This document shows, one piece after another, positions 43,466 to 52,026 of a DNA stretch of 57,822 nt (within the stretch, counting starts at the first letter, position 1; the number at the start of each line of letters is the position of its first letter). This DNA is from Fibrobacter sp. (GTDB lineage Bacteria; Fibrobacterota; Fibrobacteria; Fibrobacterales; Fibrobacteraceae), in the NCBI GenBank assembly GCA_017530965.1, contig JAFXLS010000039.1, forward strand, positions 1-57,822. Reading direction: 5' to 3'. The notes beneath the pieces were generated by a model. The model had not been told where the DNA came from. It saw only the letters and a program-made list of their open reading frames with translations, and did no database searches. The translations under genes and the position numbers were made by a program.

Positions 43466-44752
43466 ATGAACCATTCTCTGAGCGAAAAACTTTTTGCAGA
43501 AGCCAAGAACCTGATGCCGGGTGGCGTGAATAGCCCGGTGCGAGCCTATAGCAATGTGGGGGCTACCCCTCCGTTTATCAAGCGAGCCAAGGGCAGCCAC
43601 ATTTATGATGTCGACGGTAACGATTACATCGATTACGTGGGCAGCTGGGGTCCGATGCTTTTGGGACATGCCCATGATGCCGTCATCAAGGCGGTAGCCG
43701 AAACGGCCCAAAATGGCCTTAGCTTTGGTGCCCCCTGCGGGCTGGAATCGGAACTGGCGAAGCTGGTGATGGAACTGGTGCCCAGTGTCGAGATGATTCG
43801 TATGGTCAACAGTGGCACCGAAGCGACCATGAGTGCGATTCGTGCGGCGCGTGGTTTCACGGGCCGCGACAAGATTGTCAAGTTTGAAGGCTGCTACCAC
43901 GGCCATAGCGATAGCTTGCTGATTAAGGCGGGCTCGGGTATGCTCACGACGGGTAAACCGAGCAGCAAGGGTGTTCCGGCGGATTTGGCCAAGTACACGC
44001 TCACGCTTCAGTACAATGATGTGGCGGGCGTTAAGGAACTCTTCGATAAGATTGGTGACGAAATTGCGGGCGTCATTGTGGAACCCGTGGCCGGCAATAT
44101 GGGCGTGGTGCCTGCGAAGCCTGAATTCTTGCAGACGCTTTCCGAAGAAACCAAGAAGCATGGCGCTTTGCTCATTGTAGATGAAGTCATGACGGGTTTC
44201 CGCGTAGGCATCCATTGCGCACAGGGCTTGTACGGAATCAAGCCTGACCTTACGACTTTCGGTAAGATTATCGGCGGCGGCATGCCGGTGGGCGCTTATG
44301 GCGGCCGCTTGGATGTGATGCAGCAGATTGCTCCCCTCGGTGGAATTTACCAGGCGGGAACCTTGTCGGGTAATCCGGTCGCGATGGCGGCAGGTCTTGC
44401 TACGATGCGCGAATTGAATTCGCACCCCGAATATTATGTCCGCGCCGAAAACTGCACCAAGAAGTTGATTGCGGGCCTGCAGGATGCGGCAAAGTCGGCT
44501 GGAATTCCACTCGCTACGAATCAGGTGGGGTCTATGGGCTGCATCTTCTTTACCGAAGGCCCTGTGACTTGCTTTGCCGATGTGCAAAAGTCCGACTTGG
44601 AACTGTTTAAGCGCTACTTCCTCGGAATGCTTGACGAAGGTATATACCTCGCCCCGAGCCAGTTCGAGGCTATCTTTGTGAGTGCCGCCCATACCGAAGC
44701 TGACATTGACCGCACCGTCGAAGCCGCTAAGAAAGTATTCAAAACTCTATAA
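43466..44752 (+). CDS. hemL: Glutamate-1-semialdehyde 2,1-aminomutase
   Basis: PLP enzyme that converts glutamate-1-semialdehyde to 5-aminolevulinate, the C5 route entry to tetrapyrroles. The 428-aa protein starts [20 protein letters not shown] and shows [60 protein letters not shown] and [18 protein letters not shown] with the PLP-binding Lys267. Full normal length. Its partner hemA is not in the window. Confidence 0.97.
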   Translation: MNHSLSEKLFAEAKNLMPGGVNSPVRAYSNVGATPPFIKRAKGSHIYDVDGNDYIDYVGSWGPMLLGHAHDAVIKAVAETAQNGLSFGAPCGLESELAKLVMELVPSVEMIRMVNSGTEATMSAIRAARGFTGRDKIVKFEGCYHGHSDSLLIKAGSGMLTTGKPSSKGVPADLAKYTLTLQYNDVAGVKELFDKIGDEIAGVIVEPVAGNMGVVPAKPEFLQTLSEETKKHGALLIVDEVMTGFRVGIHCAQGLYGIKPDLTTFGKIIGGGMPVGAYGGRLDVMQQIAPLGGIYQAGTLSGNPVAMAAGLATMRELNSHPEYYVRAENCTKKLIAGLQDAAKSAGIPLATNQVGSMGCIFFTEGPVTCFADVQKSDLELFKRYFLGMLDEGIYLAPSQFEAIFVSAAHTEADIDRTVEAAKKVFKTL

Positions 44753-44755
44753 CAA

Positions 44756-44791
44756 CGTCATTGCGAGGAGCCGTAGGCGACGAAGCAATCC
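44756..44791. repeat. CGTCATTGCGAGG...GCAATCC palindromic repeat (family C)
   Basis: A REP-like unit just after the hemL stop, with an inner GGAGCC-GTA-GGCGAC hairpin and ends CGTCATTGCGAGG and GAAGCAATCC. Units of this general kind occur between genes in many bacteria. Related in plan but not identical to family A. Confidence 0.7.
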
Positions 44792-44816
44792 ATGGATGAA
44801 ATTAATGAGGATTTAA

Positions 44817-45809
44817 ATGATTGTATCTTGGATGACCACCAACAAGTGTAACCTGACCTGTAAGCACTGCTACCAGGACGCAGGCGAGAACAAGGCTGCC
44901 GAACTTACGACCGCCGAGGCTATGAAGCTGATTGACGAAATCGCGAAGGCGGGGTTCAAGATTATGATCTTTAGCGGTGGCGAACCCATGACCCGCCCCG
45001 ACATTGTGGACCTCGTTGCCCATGCTTCGAGTAAGGGTCTCCGCCCAGTATTTGGTACCAACGGTACGCTCATTACGCACGACTTGGCTTTCAAGCTGAA
45101 GGCTGCCGGTGCCATGGCCATGGGTATCAGCATCGACAGTATCGATCACGACCGCCACAATGATTTCCGCGGTCTCCCGAATGCATTCGAACTCACGATG
45201 ATGGGTATCGAAAACTGCAAAGCTGCTGGCCTCCCGTTCCAGATTCACACGACGATTATGGACTGGAACCAGAACGAAATTTTTGACATCATGGACTGGG
45301 TCAAGGAAATCGGTGCGGTGAACCACCAGATTTTCTTCTTGATTCCGGTGGGTCGCGGCAAGGAAATCGAAGGCCATGCCTTGCGAGTTGCTGAATATGA
45401 GGGACTCCTCCGCAAGATTATGGAAAAGAGCCGTACGCTCGGCATCCCGGTGAAGCCTACTTGCGCTCCGCAGTTCCTGCGCATTGCAGACCAACTCGAT
45501 ATCAAGACGCGCTACAGCCGCGGTTGCCTCGCTGGCCTCGACTACTGCATCGTGAGCCCGATAGGGAAGGTTCGCCCTTGCGCTTACATGATGGAAGAAG
45601 CGGGCGATGTACATGACACGCCTTTCGACGAAATTTGGGCGAATGCAGAAATTTTCAAGAAGCTCCGCACCAAGGCTTACGCCGGTGCCTGCGGTAAGTG
45701 CAAGTTCAATGACCGCTGTGGCGGTTGCCGTGCCCGTGCTGCCTACTACCACGACGGCGACTACATGCAAGAAGACTCCTACTGCGCTTACGGGAGAGGA
45801 ATTAAGTAA
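44817..45809 (+). CDS. Radical SAM/SPASM protein, NirJ2/AhbD-like (sirohaem-dependent haem synthesis)
   Basis: A 330-aa radical SAM enzyme. Cys11, Cys15 and Cys18 in TTNKCNLTCKHCYQDAGE bind the SAM cluster; IFSGGEPMTRPD follows. The C-terminal SPASM-type part has RGCLAGLDYCIVSPIGKVRP and later ACGKCKFNDRCGGCRARAAY, with extra Cys for a second cluster. This pattern is that of the NirJ/AhbC/AhbD group; AhbD decarboxylates Fe-coproporphyrin III to haem. The upstream sirohaem genes support this route. NirJ2/AhbD is favoured over NirJ1/AhbC from memory of the family start, without a search. Confidence 0.8.
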   Translation: MIVSWMTTNKCNLTCKHCYQDAGENKAAELTTAEAMKLIDEIAKAGFKIMIFSGGEPMTRPDIVDLVAHASSKGLRPVFGTNGTLITHDLAFKLKAAGAMAMGISIDSIDHDRHNDFRGLPNAFELTMMGIENCKAAGLPFQIHTTIMDWNQNEIFDIMDWVKEIGAVNHQIFFLIPVGRGKEIEGHALRVAEYEGLLRKIMEKSRTLGIPVKPTCAPQFLRIADQLDIKTRYSRGCLAGLDYCIVSPIGKVRPCAYMMEEAGDVHDTPFDEIWANAEIFKKLRTKAYAGACGKCKFNDRCGGCRARAAYYHDGDYMQEDSYCAYGRGIK

Positions 45810-45871
45810 ATGGTGTGTGATGTGAAATGATTGATATCTAATTTCACACTTCACATTACACACTACACATT
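45809..45871. repeat. TGTGTGATGTGAAATG / ATTTCACACTTCACATT inverted repeat (family D, copy 4)
   Basis: Left arm 45809-45828 and right arm 45841-45871 are imperfect inverted copies around TTGATATCTA, filling most of the gap between the radical SAM gene and tadA. Confidence 0.65.
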
Positions 45872-45913
45872 GTGGCGTAGTTACATAAACCACAAAACAC
45901 GAATCACGTCAAC

Positions 45914-46408
45914 ATGGATAATACGAACGAAGACGAACGTTATATGCGCATGGCGCTCCGCGAGGCGGAGAAGGCTTTTGACGAAAAGGAAATCCCTATC
46001 GGTTGCGTTATCGTGAAAGATGGGATAGTCATCGGTAAAGGCCATAACCAGATCGAGATGCTCAAGGACGCTACGGCCCACGCCGAAATCTTGTCCATCG
46101 GGACTGCCGCGAGCAGCCTTGAAAACTGGCGTCTGGATGGTTGTACTTTGTATGTAACGCTGGAGCCTTGCCCCATGTGTGCAGGCGCCATTTTGAACAG
46201 CCGAATCAGCCGTGTGGTCTATGGTTCTCCGGATACCCGTTTTGGCGGTTGTGGCACCACAATCGATGTCATTTCGAACAACGCACTCAAACGCGAAGTC
46301 GAAGTGGAGGGTGGTCTCCTGGCCGACGAATGTCTGGGTCTTTTAAAGGCTTTTTTCCAGAAAATGCGCCTTGAAAAGGGTGATTCTGGAAATAAGGGAA
46401 TTAGTTAA
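45914..46408 (+). CDS. tadA: tRNA-specific adenosine deaminase
   Basis: Deaminates A34 of tRNA-Arg(ACG) to inosine. The 164-aa protein has RYMRMALREAEKAFDEKEIP, IPIGCVIVKDG, the zinc/proton-shuttle motif ATAHAEI, and LEPCPMCAGAILNSRI with both zinc cysteines. Then RVVYGSPDTRFGGCGT, typical of TadA. Normal length. A repeat-filled gap separates it from the radical SAM gene; the envelope operon follows 15 bases after the stop. Confidence 0.96.
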   Translation: MDNTNEDERYMRMALREAEKAFDEKEIPIGCVIVKDGIVIGKGHNQIEMLKDATAHAEILSIGTAASSLENWRLDGCTLYVTLEPCPMCAGAILNSRISRVVYGSPDTRFGGCGTTIDVISNNALKREVEVEGGLLADECLGLLKAFFQKMRLEKGDSGNKGIS

Positions 46409-46411
46409 TAC

Positions 46412-46419
46412 TATATTCT
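46412..46419 (+). promoter_or_regulatory. TAnnTT-type element at the head of the envelope motor operon
   Basis: TATATTCT with AAAC before ATG 46424, in the 15-base gap after tadA. Not a full TAnnTTT match, but the spacing equals that of other starts here. Confidence 0.35.
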
Positions 46420-46423
46420 AAAC

Positions 46424-47254
46424 ATGAATTTCTTTAAGCTTTTTACGGGCTCTGTAGCCCTTTTCGCCCTTTGTGCTTGCGACGGGAATGAATTTACTCT
46501 CTCGTTCAACACTCAAAATGCTCCACAGCAGACCTATTTCCTCGAATCTTCCTTGAACGCCATTCTTCCGGCAATGGATTCCGTGTCCGCAACGCCCGAA
46601 GCCATGAATACGCATCTGGAAGTTCGCGCCACCAATTCACTTTTGACGGCATACGATGACGGTTCGGCCAAGTTCCAGCTGAAAATCGATTCCGTGGACT
46701 ACAAGTCCGACAAGCGTACGGTGGAAGAGTTCCGCAGCATGGAACGCTACATGTCCACGGAACATTTCCAGTTCAAGATGGGTAAAGACGGTGCCATCCG
46801 CGACGCCGTTATCGAAGATTCCGTGATGCTCGGTACCGAAGCTTTGGACCTTATCCGCATTTTCCTCAAGGTGCAGCCCCTTTTGCCGGGTAAGCCGGTC
46901 AAGTTGGGTGAAACCTGGGAACGTCCTGTAGAAATCCCGGGTAATTCGGGCAAGACCGTGGTGTACAAGTCCTTTACCCTGGAAGACCACTACGTTCATG
47001 ATGGAATCCAGATGGCTAAGGTCGGCATGAACCTAAAGTACAAGGAAGTGGCTGATTCCACCTCTGACCTGCGTATGGAAAGTAAGGGCTTTATCGTGGG
47101 CACGGGAACGATTCTTTTCGACATGACCAACGGTGTGATTTCTAGCGTGAAAATGGAACTGACCGGCGACCTGAGTGTAAATGACATCGTTGCCGACAAC
47201 GTGATTCCTGACATGCATGTGATTCAGAAAATTAAACTGAGGAGTGAATTTTGA
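46424..47254 (+). CDS. Uncharacterised lipoprotein, first gene of the envelope motor operon
   Basis: A 276-aa lipoprotein; signal MNFFKLFTGSVALFALCA is followed by Cys19 and DGNEFTLSF. The mature part is beta-rich with helical insertions (TVEEFRSMERYMSTEHFQFK, GKPVKLGETWERPVEI, FDMTNGVISSVKMELTGDLS), resembling DUF6263-like periplasmic domains in strand pattern, but I cannot assign it. The TGA overlaps the TTG start of the next gene by three bases. Probably anchored in the outer membrane facing the periplasm. Confidence 0.75.
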   Translation: MNFFKLFTGSVALFALCACDGNEFTLSFNTQNAPQQTYFLESSLNAILPAMDSVSATPEAMNTHLEVRATNSLLTAYDDGSAKFQLKIDSVDYKSDKRTVEEFRSMERYMSTEHFQFKMGKDGAIRDAVIEDSVMLGTEALDLIRIFLKVQPLLPGKPVKLGETWERPVEIPGNSGKTVVYKSFTLEDHYVHDGIQMAKVGMNLKYKEVADSTSDLRMESKGFIVGTGTILFDMTNGVISSVKMELTGDLSVNDIVADNVIPDMHVIQKIKLRSEF

Positions 47255-47976
47255 TTCTAGGCTTTAAAAAATGGTCGGGGTTAGCCTTAACGACGCTCCT
47301 GTTTGCATATGCTGCCGTTGCGGGGGAGATGCCTTTCCCTTCGATTGAAAATGGCAAGGTGAAACTGGTAGTGGCGGATAGCCCTTATTTGCTGGAACAG
47401 GGTGCTGTTTTTTCGGCGAAAGACACTTTGGAAATTGAACCGGGTGTCACTGTGCTCATGGGTGAGTATGCGAAGTTGATGTTCCGCGGCTCTGTGAAAA
47501 TTATCGGTACCGAAGCGGCTCCTGTGGTCTTTAAGAGTGCCGATTCCGTCAAGAGCTGGAACGGCGTGCACTTCGTGTCGGCCAACCGTCCCTTCGAAAT
47601 CAAGAACTTGATTATCGAAAACGCTTTCCGTAATACGGTGTTCCGTTCCAAGGGAATTTTCGAAAACGTGAAGTTCGTGAACAACTACTACGGGCTTTGG
47701 ATTGATGATGTGCCCGAAGTATTCTTGGCCCGTTGTGAATTTTTGCGTAACCGTTTTGCCCTTTCTATTCGTGCAGGGCAGGTGGTCGCAGCCGACACCA
47801 AGATCAACGACAACGTTTATGGCCTTTACCTGGAACCGGGTGGAAAGTTCGATGGCGACAGGGCTTTGATCAAGGATAACCTTGAAGCCGATGTTCGCAA
47901 CGAAGCCGAAGAATTGGCTGCTCAGGGCAAGCGTGTGAACAGAAACATCTGGCACCGTATCGAAACTTCTTTCTAG
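47251..47976 (+). CDS. Exported right-handed beta-helix protein of the envelope motor operon
   Basis: A 241-aa protein starting at a TTG that overlaps the previous stop; signal ILGFKKWSGLALTTLLFAYA with cleavage near AVAG. The mature part opens with GKVKLVVADSPYLLEQGAVF and LEIEPGVTVLMGEYAKLMFR, then coil-like rungs (IKNLIIENAFRNTVFRSKGI, VKFVNNYYGLWIDDVPEVFL, FLRNRFALSIRAGQVVAADT), the pattern of right-handed parallel beta-helices. No catalytic motif was recognised. The next gene starts 9 bases after its stop. Confidence 0.75.
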   Translation: MILGFKKWSGLALTTLLFAYAAVAGEMPFPSIENGKVKLVVADSPYLLEQGAVFSAKDTLEIEPGVTVLMGEYAKLMFRGSVKIIGTEAAPVVFKSADSVKSWNGVHFVSANRPFEIKNLIIENAFRNTVFRSKGIFENVKFVNNYYGLWIDDVPEVFLARCEFLRNRFALSIRAGQVVAADTKINDNVYGLYLEPGGKFDGDRALIKDNLEADVRNEAEELAAQGKRVNRNIWHRIETSF

Positions 47977-47985
47977 GGAACTTTA

Positions 47986-48882
47986 GTGCAAGAGTCCTTT
48001 CGCAGATCCATACGCAAGATGACGGACAGCAGTGTCCGTCTTTCGGTGCGCCCGAACCGCTCTACCATGATGGCGACGCTTTCTCAGTCCATGATGGTGA
48101 CGTGGTCCATTGTGCTGCACGAACATTTGGATGCCATGCTGAACGACCCTGCGGTAAACGTGGGAACCACGGAATTGATTTCTTTCAGCGAAACGGCCTG
48201 GAAGTTGGCTGATTCCAGTTTTCCCCAGATTGTGGCTGACGCCAACAAGCTTTATGACGAATTCCGCACCAAGTGGATGCAGCGCTTTTCTACCGACGAA
48301 GTGATGCGCTTGCTGCTGGAAGGTGGCGACTTCTTGCATCACGACGAAGAAAAGGGCTGGGCCCTGACGGTCAAGAACAATAAGCAAGACATTAACGCTT
48401 TTTATTCGGCGACTATTCACCTGCTGGTGAGCGACGCCGAACCGTTGTTCGTCCGCATGCACGGGCGCGTGATGCAACTTCAGGAAAAGCTCTGCAAGTA
48501 CTGGCATTCCGAAAGCGCCGTGGATGCGGTTTCCAAACTGCTCCCCAGTTTGGAAGCGTCGCTCCGCGATAAGGAAAACGCTCTGGTGGTTTCTCTCCGT
48601 AGCTCGCTGAACGCCTTGGCAAAGAAACGCTTTGCGGCGGCTTTCAACACCAAGAGCCCTGCGCACTATTACAGCTCGGCAGCCTCTTGTGCCCGCAATG
48701 TGGGCCGCTACTGGAATCCGCATTACGCTTACGAAAACGGCTTCTTGGCCTTTACTGATGACTTTTGTGATTACGCCCGTGGACTTACCCTTCAGGTTAT
48801 TGAATGGTACCAGAGCAAGTGGGCGCTATTCTTGCGCGGGTTCTCCCGCGGTCAATTGAATCTATTTGAGGTGAAAACATGA
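47986..48882 (+). CDS. Uncharacterised cytoplasmic helical protein upstream of the MotA-like gene
   Basis: A 298-aa protein with a GTG start at 47986. No signal or membrane helix. Predicted helical throughout, with basic N-terminus (QESFRRSIRKMTDSSVRLSV), a middle section HLLVSDAEPLFVRMHGRVMQ and C-terminal FSRGQLNLFEVKT. The gene end overlaps the ATG of the MotA-like gene by four bases, so production is coupled. It does not show the EH-signature features expected of ZorC, nor helicase motifs of ZorD. Function unknown; a cytoplasmic component of the motor is the simplest guess. Confidence 0.75.
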   Translation: MQESFRRSIRKMTDSSVRLSVRPNRSTMMATLSQSMMVTWSIVLHEHLDAMLNDPAVNVGTTELISFSETAWKLADSSFPQIVADANKLYDEFRTKWMQRFSTDEVMRLLLEGGDFLHHDEEKGWALTVKNNKQDINAFYSATIHLLVSDAEPLFVRMHGRVMQLQEKLCKYWHSESAVDAVSKLLPSLEASLRDKENALVVSLRSSLNALAKKRFAAAFNTKSPAHYYSSAASCARNVGRYWNPHYAYENGFLAFTDDFCDYARGLTLQVIEWYQSKWALFLRGFSRGQLNLFEVKT

Positions 48883-50618
48883 AAAATTCGTTCCATGTCA
48901 TTTTAGCTCTTACCATTGTGGGACTTTTGGCCCTGGTGATTGCCGCCTTCTATTTTGGCGCACCGCTTTTCGGCTGGATCATTATGGCGGCTATCTTTGC
49001 CGTATTTATTGGTGAACAGTTGGTTGCCTTAAAGACTGTGAAGCAAATTGCTGCCGAATCGGAAATCCTGGAAACCTGCAAAAATCGAGGTGGGTATGTC
49101 AGTGGCGATGGCGTGGTGGCTAAGCGCGTGGCATTGGCCCAGAGCCTGCTTTCGAAGGACATTCGCCTGGATTCCTCCATGGCCTACGAAGTGCTTTTCA
49201 ACAGCGTCTCTATTGCCGTTCCCAAGAGTGCTGGCGGTACGGTGATTCTTTTGGGCCTTATGGGTACATTCTTTGGTCTTATGTATTCTGTGGCTACAGC
49301 CGGTGGTGCCATTGATAATTCCACGACGCAGGGCACTCTCGATACCATTCAGTTGTTGTTCCAGAACATGAAGGGTATTTTTGGCACGAGCCTTTGCGGT
49401 TTGTTTGCCGCCTTGATTTTGAATTCAAGCCGCAACATGATGATGTCCGCTCGCGATGCCTTTGTGGCTAAGCTCGATGCCTTGACCCTTGACTTGCAGG
49501 GTGCTGCAAGCGGCGAAAGCGAAGAGGCTATGGCCCAGACGGAATTGGAACGCCTCTTTGATTCTGTCGAAAAGAATTTGTCTGTAGTAGCCTCCTCCGT
49601 GAAGGACGGTCTCTCCGGCGTGGTGTCCATGGTGGGCGATGAACTCACTTCGATGACTTCGAAGTTGAATGAATCTCTTGCAGCCGCGGCCGTGAATATG
49701 AATAAGGCTGTAGAAAACCTGGGCCCCTCGGTCAAGGATTCTCTGGCCGGAGCATTTACGCCCATGGAACAGAACATCAAGAGTCTTTCTGCTTCTGTGG
49801 AATCGATTCCGTCTAAGCTGGACGAAAAACTGAACGGTATTTCTTCGACCCTCAAGGCGTCTCTCGAAGGTGTGTCGAACAATGTGGAAACGGCTCTTTC
49901 GAAGGTGGCTTCCGATGTGAAGTCTGGCTTGGATGGCGTTGCTTCTGCAACGGAATCGGCCATGACCGATTCTACGAAGAATGTGGCCGCCGCCGTGGCC
50001 GAACAGGTCAAACAGTCCGACGAACAGTGGAAATCCTTCATGGAACGCCTTTCTGCCGAAACCCTCAAAAATGTGGATAGCCAGAAAGAAGGTCTCGAAA
50101 CTCTCAAGAATGTGGCTTTGCAGGTGGCCGAAAAGGCGCAGGCCGGTTCTGCCGAACTCAGCAATTCTGTGGCCGAAAAACTCTCGGCACTTTCTTCCGA
50201 CATTCTGGGTGCCTTCCAGAAACTTTCCGAAACCTCTGCCGTGCTGCTTGATGCTCAGAAGGCTCTTACCGAAAGCATCGACAACCGTGTGGTCAAGGAA
50301 AAGGAAGCAACGGACGCCCTGGGCGGAAACATTGTGGAAACCGCAGAACTGATGCGCGTGAACCAGTCCGAACTCAGTGCCAACTTGGAAATGCTCCGTG
50401 CCGGTCTCGAAACGATTCTCGAAAAACTCTCCGGCGATACCGCGGAAAGGGAAGACGAAGAAAGTTTTGTGGAACATCTCAACCAGTCTCTGGAGGCCTT
50501 CCACGAACGCGCCAGCGAAGTGCTTATGGAAAACGCCGTCAAGACCCAGGAAATCTTGCTGGAAGTCTTGGAACAGACACAGCGTTCTGTCGCTCAGCAG
50601 CCTAAGGTCGAGGGCTAA
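48879..50618 (+). CDS. MotA/TolQ/ExbB-like proton channel with 390-residue coiled-coil tail (ZorA-like)
   Basis: A 579-aa protein. The membrane part is residues 1-185: hydrophobic helices HVILALTIVGLLALVIAAFY and FGWIIMAAIFAVFIGEQLVA, then GGTVILLGLMGTFFGLMYSV near 119-138 and GIFGTSLCGLFAALILNSSR near 166-185, which match the two pore helices of MotA/ExbB proteins. Residues about 190-570 form a long amphipathic helical tail with repeated S-x-x-x-x-L pattern (VASSVKDGLSGVVSMVGDEL, LDEKLNGISSTLKASLEGVS). The long cytoplasmic tail is the hallmark of ZorA in Zorya anti-phage systems, and it also occurs in other uncharacterised motors. It pairs with the MotB-like gene two bases downstream. Confidence 0.85.
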   Translation: MKNSFHVILALTIVGLLALVIAAFYFGAPLFGWIIMAAIFAVFIGEQLVALKTVKQIAAESEILETCKNRGGYVSGDGVVAKRVALAQSLLSKDIRLDSSMAYEVLFNSVSIAVPKSAGGTVILLGLMGTFFGLMYSVATAGGAIDNSTTQGTLDTIQLLFQNMKGIFGTSLCGLFAALILNSSRNMMMSARDAFVAKLDALTLDLQGAASGESEEAMAQTELERLFDSVEKNLSVVASSVKDGLSGVVSMVGDELTSMTSKLNESLAAAAVNMNKAVENLGPSVKDSLAGAFTPMEQNIKSLSASVESIPSKLDEKLNGISSTLKASLEGVSNNVETALSKVASDVKSGLDGVASATESAMTDSTKNVAAAVAEQVKQSDEQWKSFMERLSAETLKNVDSQKEGLETLKNVALQVAEKAQAGSAELSNSVAEKLSALSSDILGAFQKLSETSAVLLDAQKALTESIDNRVVKEKEATDALGGNIVETAELMRVNQSELSANLEMLRAGLETILEKLSGDTAEREDEESFVEHLNQSLEAFHERASEVLMENAVKTQEILLEVLEQTQRSVAQQPKVEG

Positions 50619-50620
50619 GC

Positions 50621-51256
50621 ATGCGCTTCAAGAAAGACGAAAACAGCAATCCTTGGATGGCGTACACGGACTTGGGTGTTGCCCTGGTTTCGTTGTTCAT
50701 CCTTGCGTTTGTGGCCATGGCGACCCTTAAGGAACAGAAGGCCGAAGACCTTACCCGTACCGAAGAAGAAGTCTTGAGTTGCCAGGAACAGATGCGTAAA
50801 ATTGCGGCAGAACGCAATGCACTCTTGTCCAAGAGTCTACAGACCTCTATCGAAGCTGGCCTCATTGCTCTCGAAGACGGTAAAATCCAGATTCAGGCAA
50901 GTTTCCTTTTCCCGATTAACGGAGCTGACCTTACTAAGGAAGGCGAAGGCGTGATTCGCGGAATCAGCAAGGGGCTTTTGGAAGCCTTGGATTCCACCGA
51001 CGTGATTATGGTGAGCGGATTTACCGACGATACTCCGGTGAAATCCAAGACTTATACCAACTGGAACCTTTCTACCGAACGCGCTGTGAACGTGGTGAAG
51101 ACCCTGATTGCGCAGGGATTCCCACCTGACAGGCTCTTTGCCGCAGGCTTTGGCGAACACATGCCCAAGTATCCTAACGACAGCGAAGAACACCGTCGCT
51201 TGAACCGTCGCGTGGAAATCGGTGTGACTCCGCTCCAAAAGGTTGAGAAACAGTAA
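50621..51256 (+). CDS. MotB/OmpA-like peptidoglycan-binding motor partner (ZorB-like)
   Basis: A 211-aa protein: short cytoplasmic start, one membrane helix (WMAYTDLGVALVSLFILAFV) with Asp17 in the position of the MotB proton-binding Asp, a coiled coil (about 40-75), and an OmpA domain (about 90-205). The OmpA part has VSGFTDDTPV, YTNWNLSTERAVNVVKTLI and EEHRRLNRRVEIGV, the residues that bind diaminopimelate in peptidoglycan. With the MotA-like protein it should form a wall-anchored proton-driven stator. The TAA overlaps the next ATG by one base. Confidence 0.9.
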   Translation: MRFKKDENSNPWMAYTDLGVALVSLFILAFVAMATLKEQKAEDLTRTEEEVLSCQEQMRKIAAERNALLSKSLQTSIEAGLIALEDGKIQIQASFLFPINGADLTKEGEGVIRGISKGLLEALDSTDVIMVSGFTDDTPVKSKTYTNWNLSTERAVNVVKTLIAQGFPPDRLFAAGFGEHMPKYPNDSEEHRRLNRRVEIGVTPLQKVEKQ

Positions 51257-51912
51257 TGCAAGAACGCCTAGATTCCATTCGCCAGAACATTGATGCTATC
51301 CGCAAGAGCGGAAAGCTTTCTCATTGGCGTATGGTCTATGCCGAAAACCTGCTGAATCGTGCTGGCGAATACGTGGCGGTGGACAGGCTTCCGGAAGCAA
51401 GTCGCGTGGCCGATAAGCTGGAACGTTGGATCAAGAACCATACTCCTCGCGTAGACAAGTCCGACCGGTTTTCTGAAAGTCCCATGGTTTTCTGGAATGG
51501 GGACTTGCTGTTGTCCATGTCGGCCAAGTTGAAGCAGACACTTCTTGATAAGCGTCAACTGGTTCCTGCAACGGAACGGGATTCGACTCTCCGCCGATTG
51601 ACCCTTGTGGAAGACTGGATTCGCGAAGGAAAGTTGCTGCAGGCTCACGATGAGCTTTTGGCTCTCCGTACCGCCCTGATAGCCCGCTTGAGACGTAGCT
51701 TCCGCGCGCGCCTGGTGGCAACGGATTTGTACCGTGGAACAGCCTCTGTTCCGGCAGGGAGCCTTGTTGGCCCTTATAATGCCTTGCATACGCTGGAAGA
51801 AACCTTTCATGTGGTGGGCGAGCGCGATCCGATTTGGGTTGAAGACTTCCTTGAAATTTATAACGACCTGTTCCGCGTAGTGGAACGCCTCGTTCCTCAA
51901 GACAAAAAATGA
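51256..51912 (+). CDS. Uncharacterised helical protein, last gene of the envelope motor operon
   Basis: A 218-aa protein without signal or membrane helix, rich in Arg and Leu (ERDSTLRRLTLVEDWIREGK, ALRTALIARLRRSFRARLVA) and predicted helical. No family recognised and no nuclease or helicase motif seen. Its tight coupling to the MotB-like gene suggests it works with the motor, possibly at the cytoplasmic face. A palindrome overlaps its stop codon and a REP-like unit follows. Confidence 0.72.
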   Translation: MQERLDSIRQNIDAIRKSGKLSHWRMVYAENLLNRAGEYVAVDRLPEASRVADKLERWIKNHTPRVDKSDRFSESPMVFWNGDLLLSMSAKLKQTLLDKRQLVPATERDSTLRRLTLVEDWIREGKLLQAHDELLALRTALIARLRRSFRARLVATDLYRGTASVPAGSLVGPYNALHTLEETFHVVGERDPIWVEDFLEIYNDLFRVVERLVPQDKK

Positions 51913-51958
51913 CACGTAGTGTCATCCTGAGCGTAGCGTAAGCGAAGTCGAAGGATCT
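51910..51958. repeat. TGACAC-GTA-GTGTCA palindrome and family A unit
   Basis: A 15-base perfect palindrome at 51910-51924 overlaps the stop of the motor operon and runs into a family A unit, GTCATCCTGAG to GTCGAAGGATCT (51921-51958). This is the intergenic form of the unit found inside the haem genes. Confidence 0.75.
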
Positions 51959-51982
51959 CTAGATAAATTTTATAGTCAAAAA

Positions 51983-52008
51983 AAAAGAGCTCCCGAAGGA
52001 GCTCTTTT
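51983..52008. terminator. Bidirectional rho-independent terminator
   Basis: AAAAGAGCTCC and GGAGCTCTTTT around CGAA, between the motor operon and the converging outer-membrane protein gene. Confidence 0.9.
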
Positions 52009-52026
52009 AAGTTTTATGGAGGGGTA

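Noticed and set aside
46424..51912. Calling the operon a complete Zorya defence system
   Set aside because: The MotA/MotB-like pair fits, but no ZorC, helicase-type ZorD or nuclease-type ZorE features were seen, and the flanking partners are envelope proteins.
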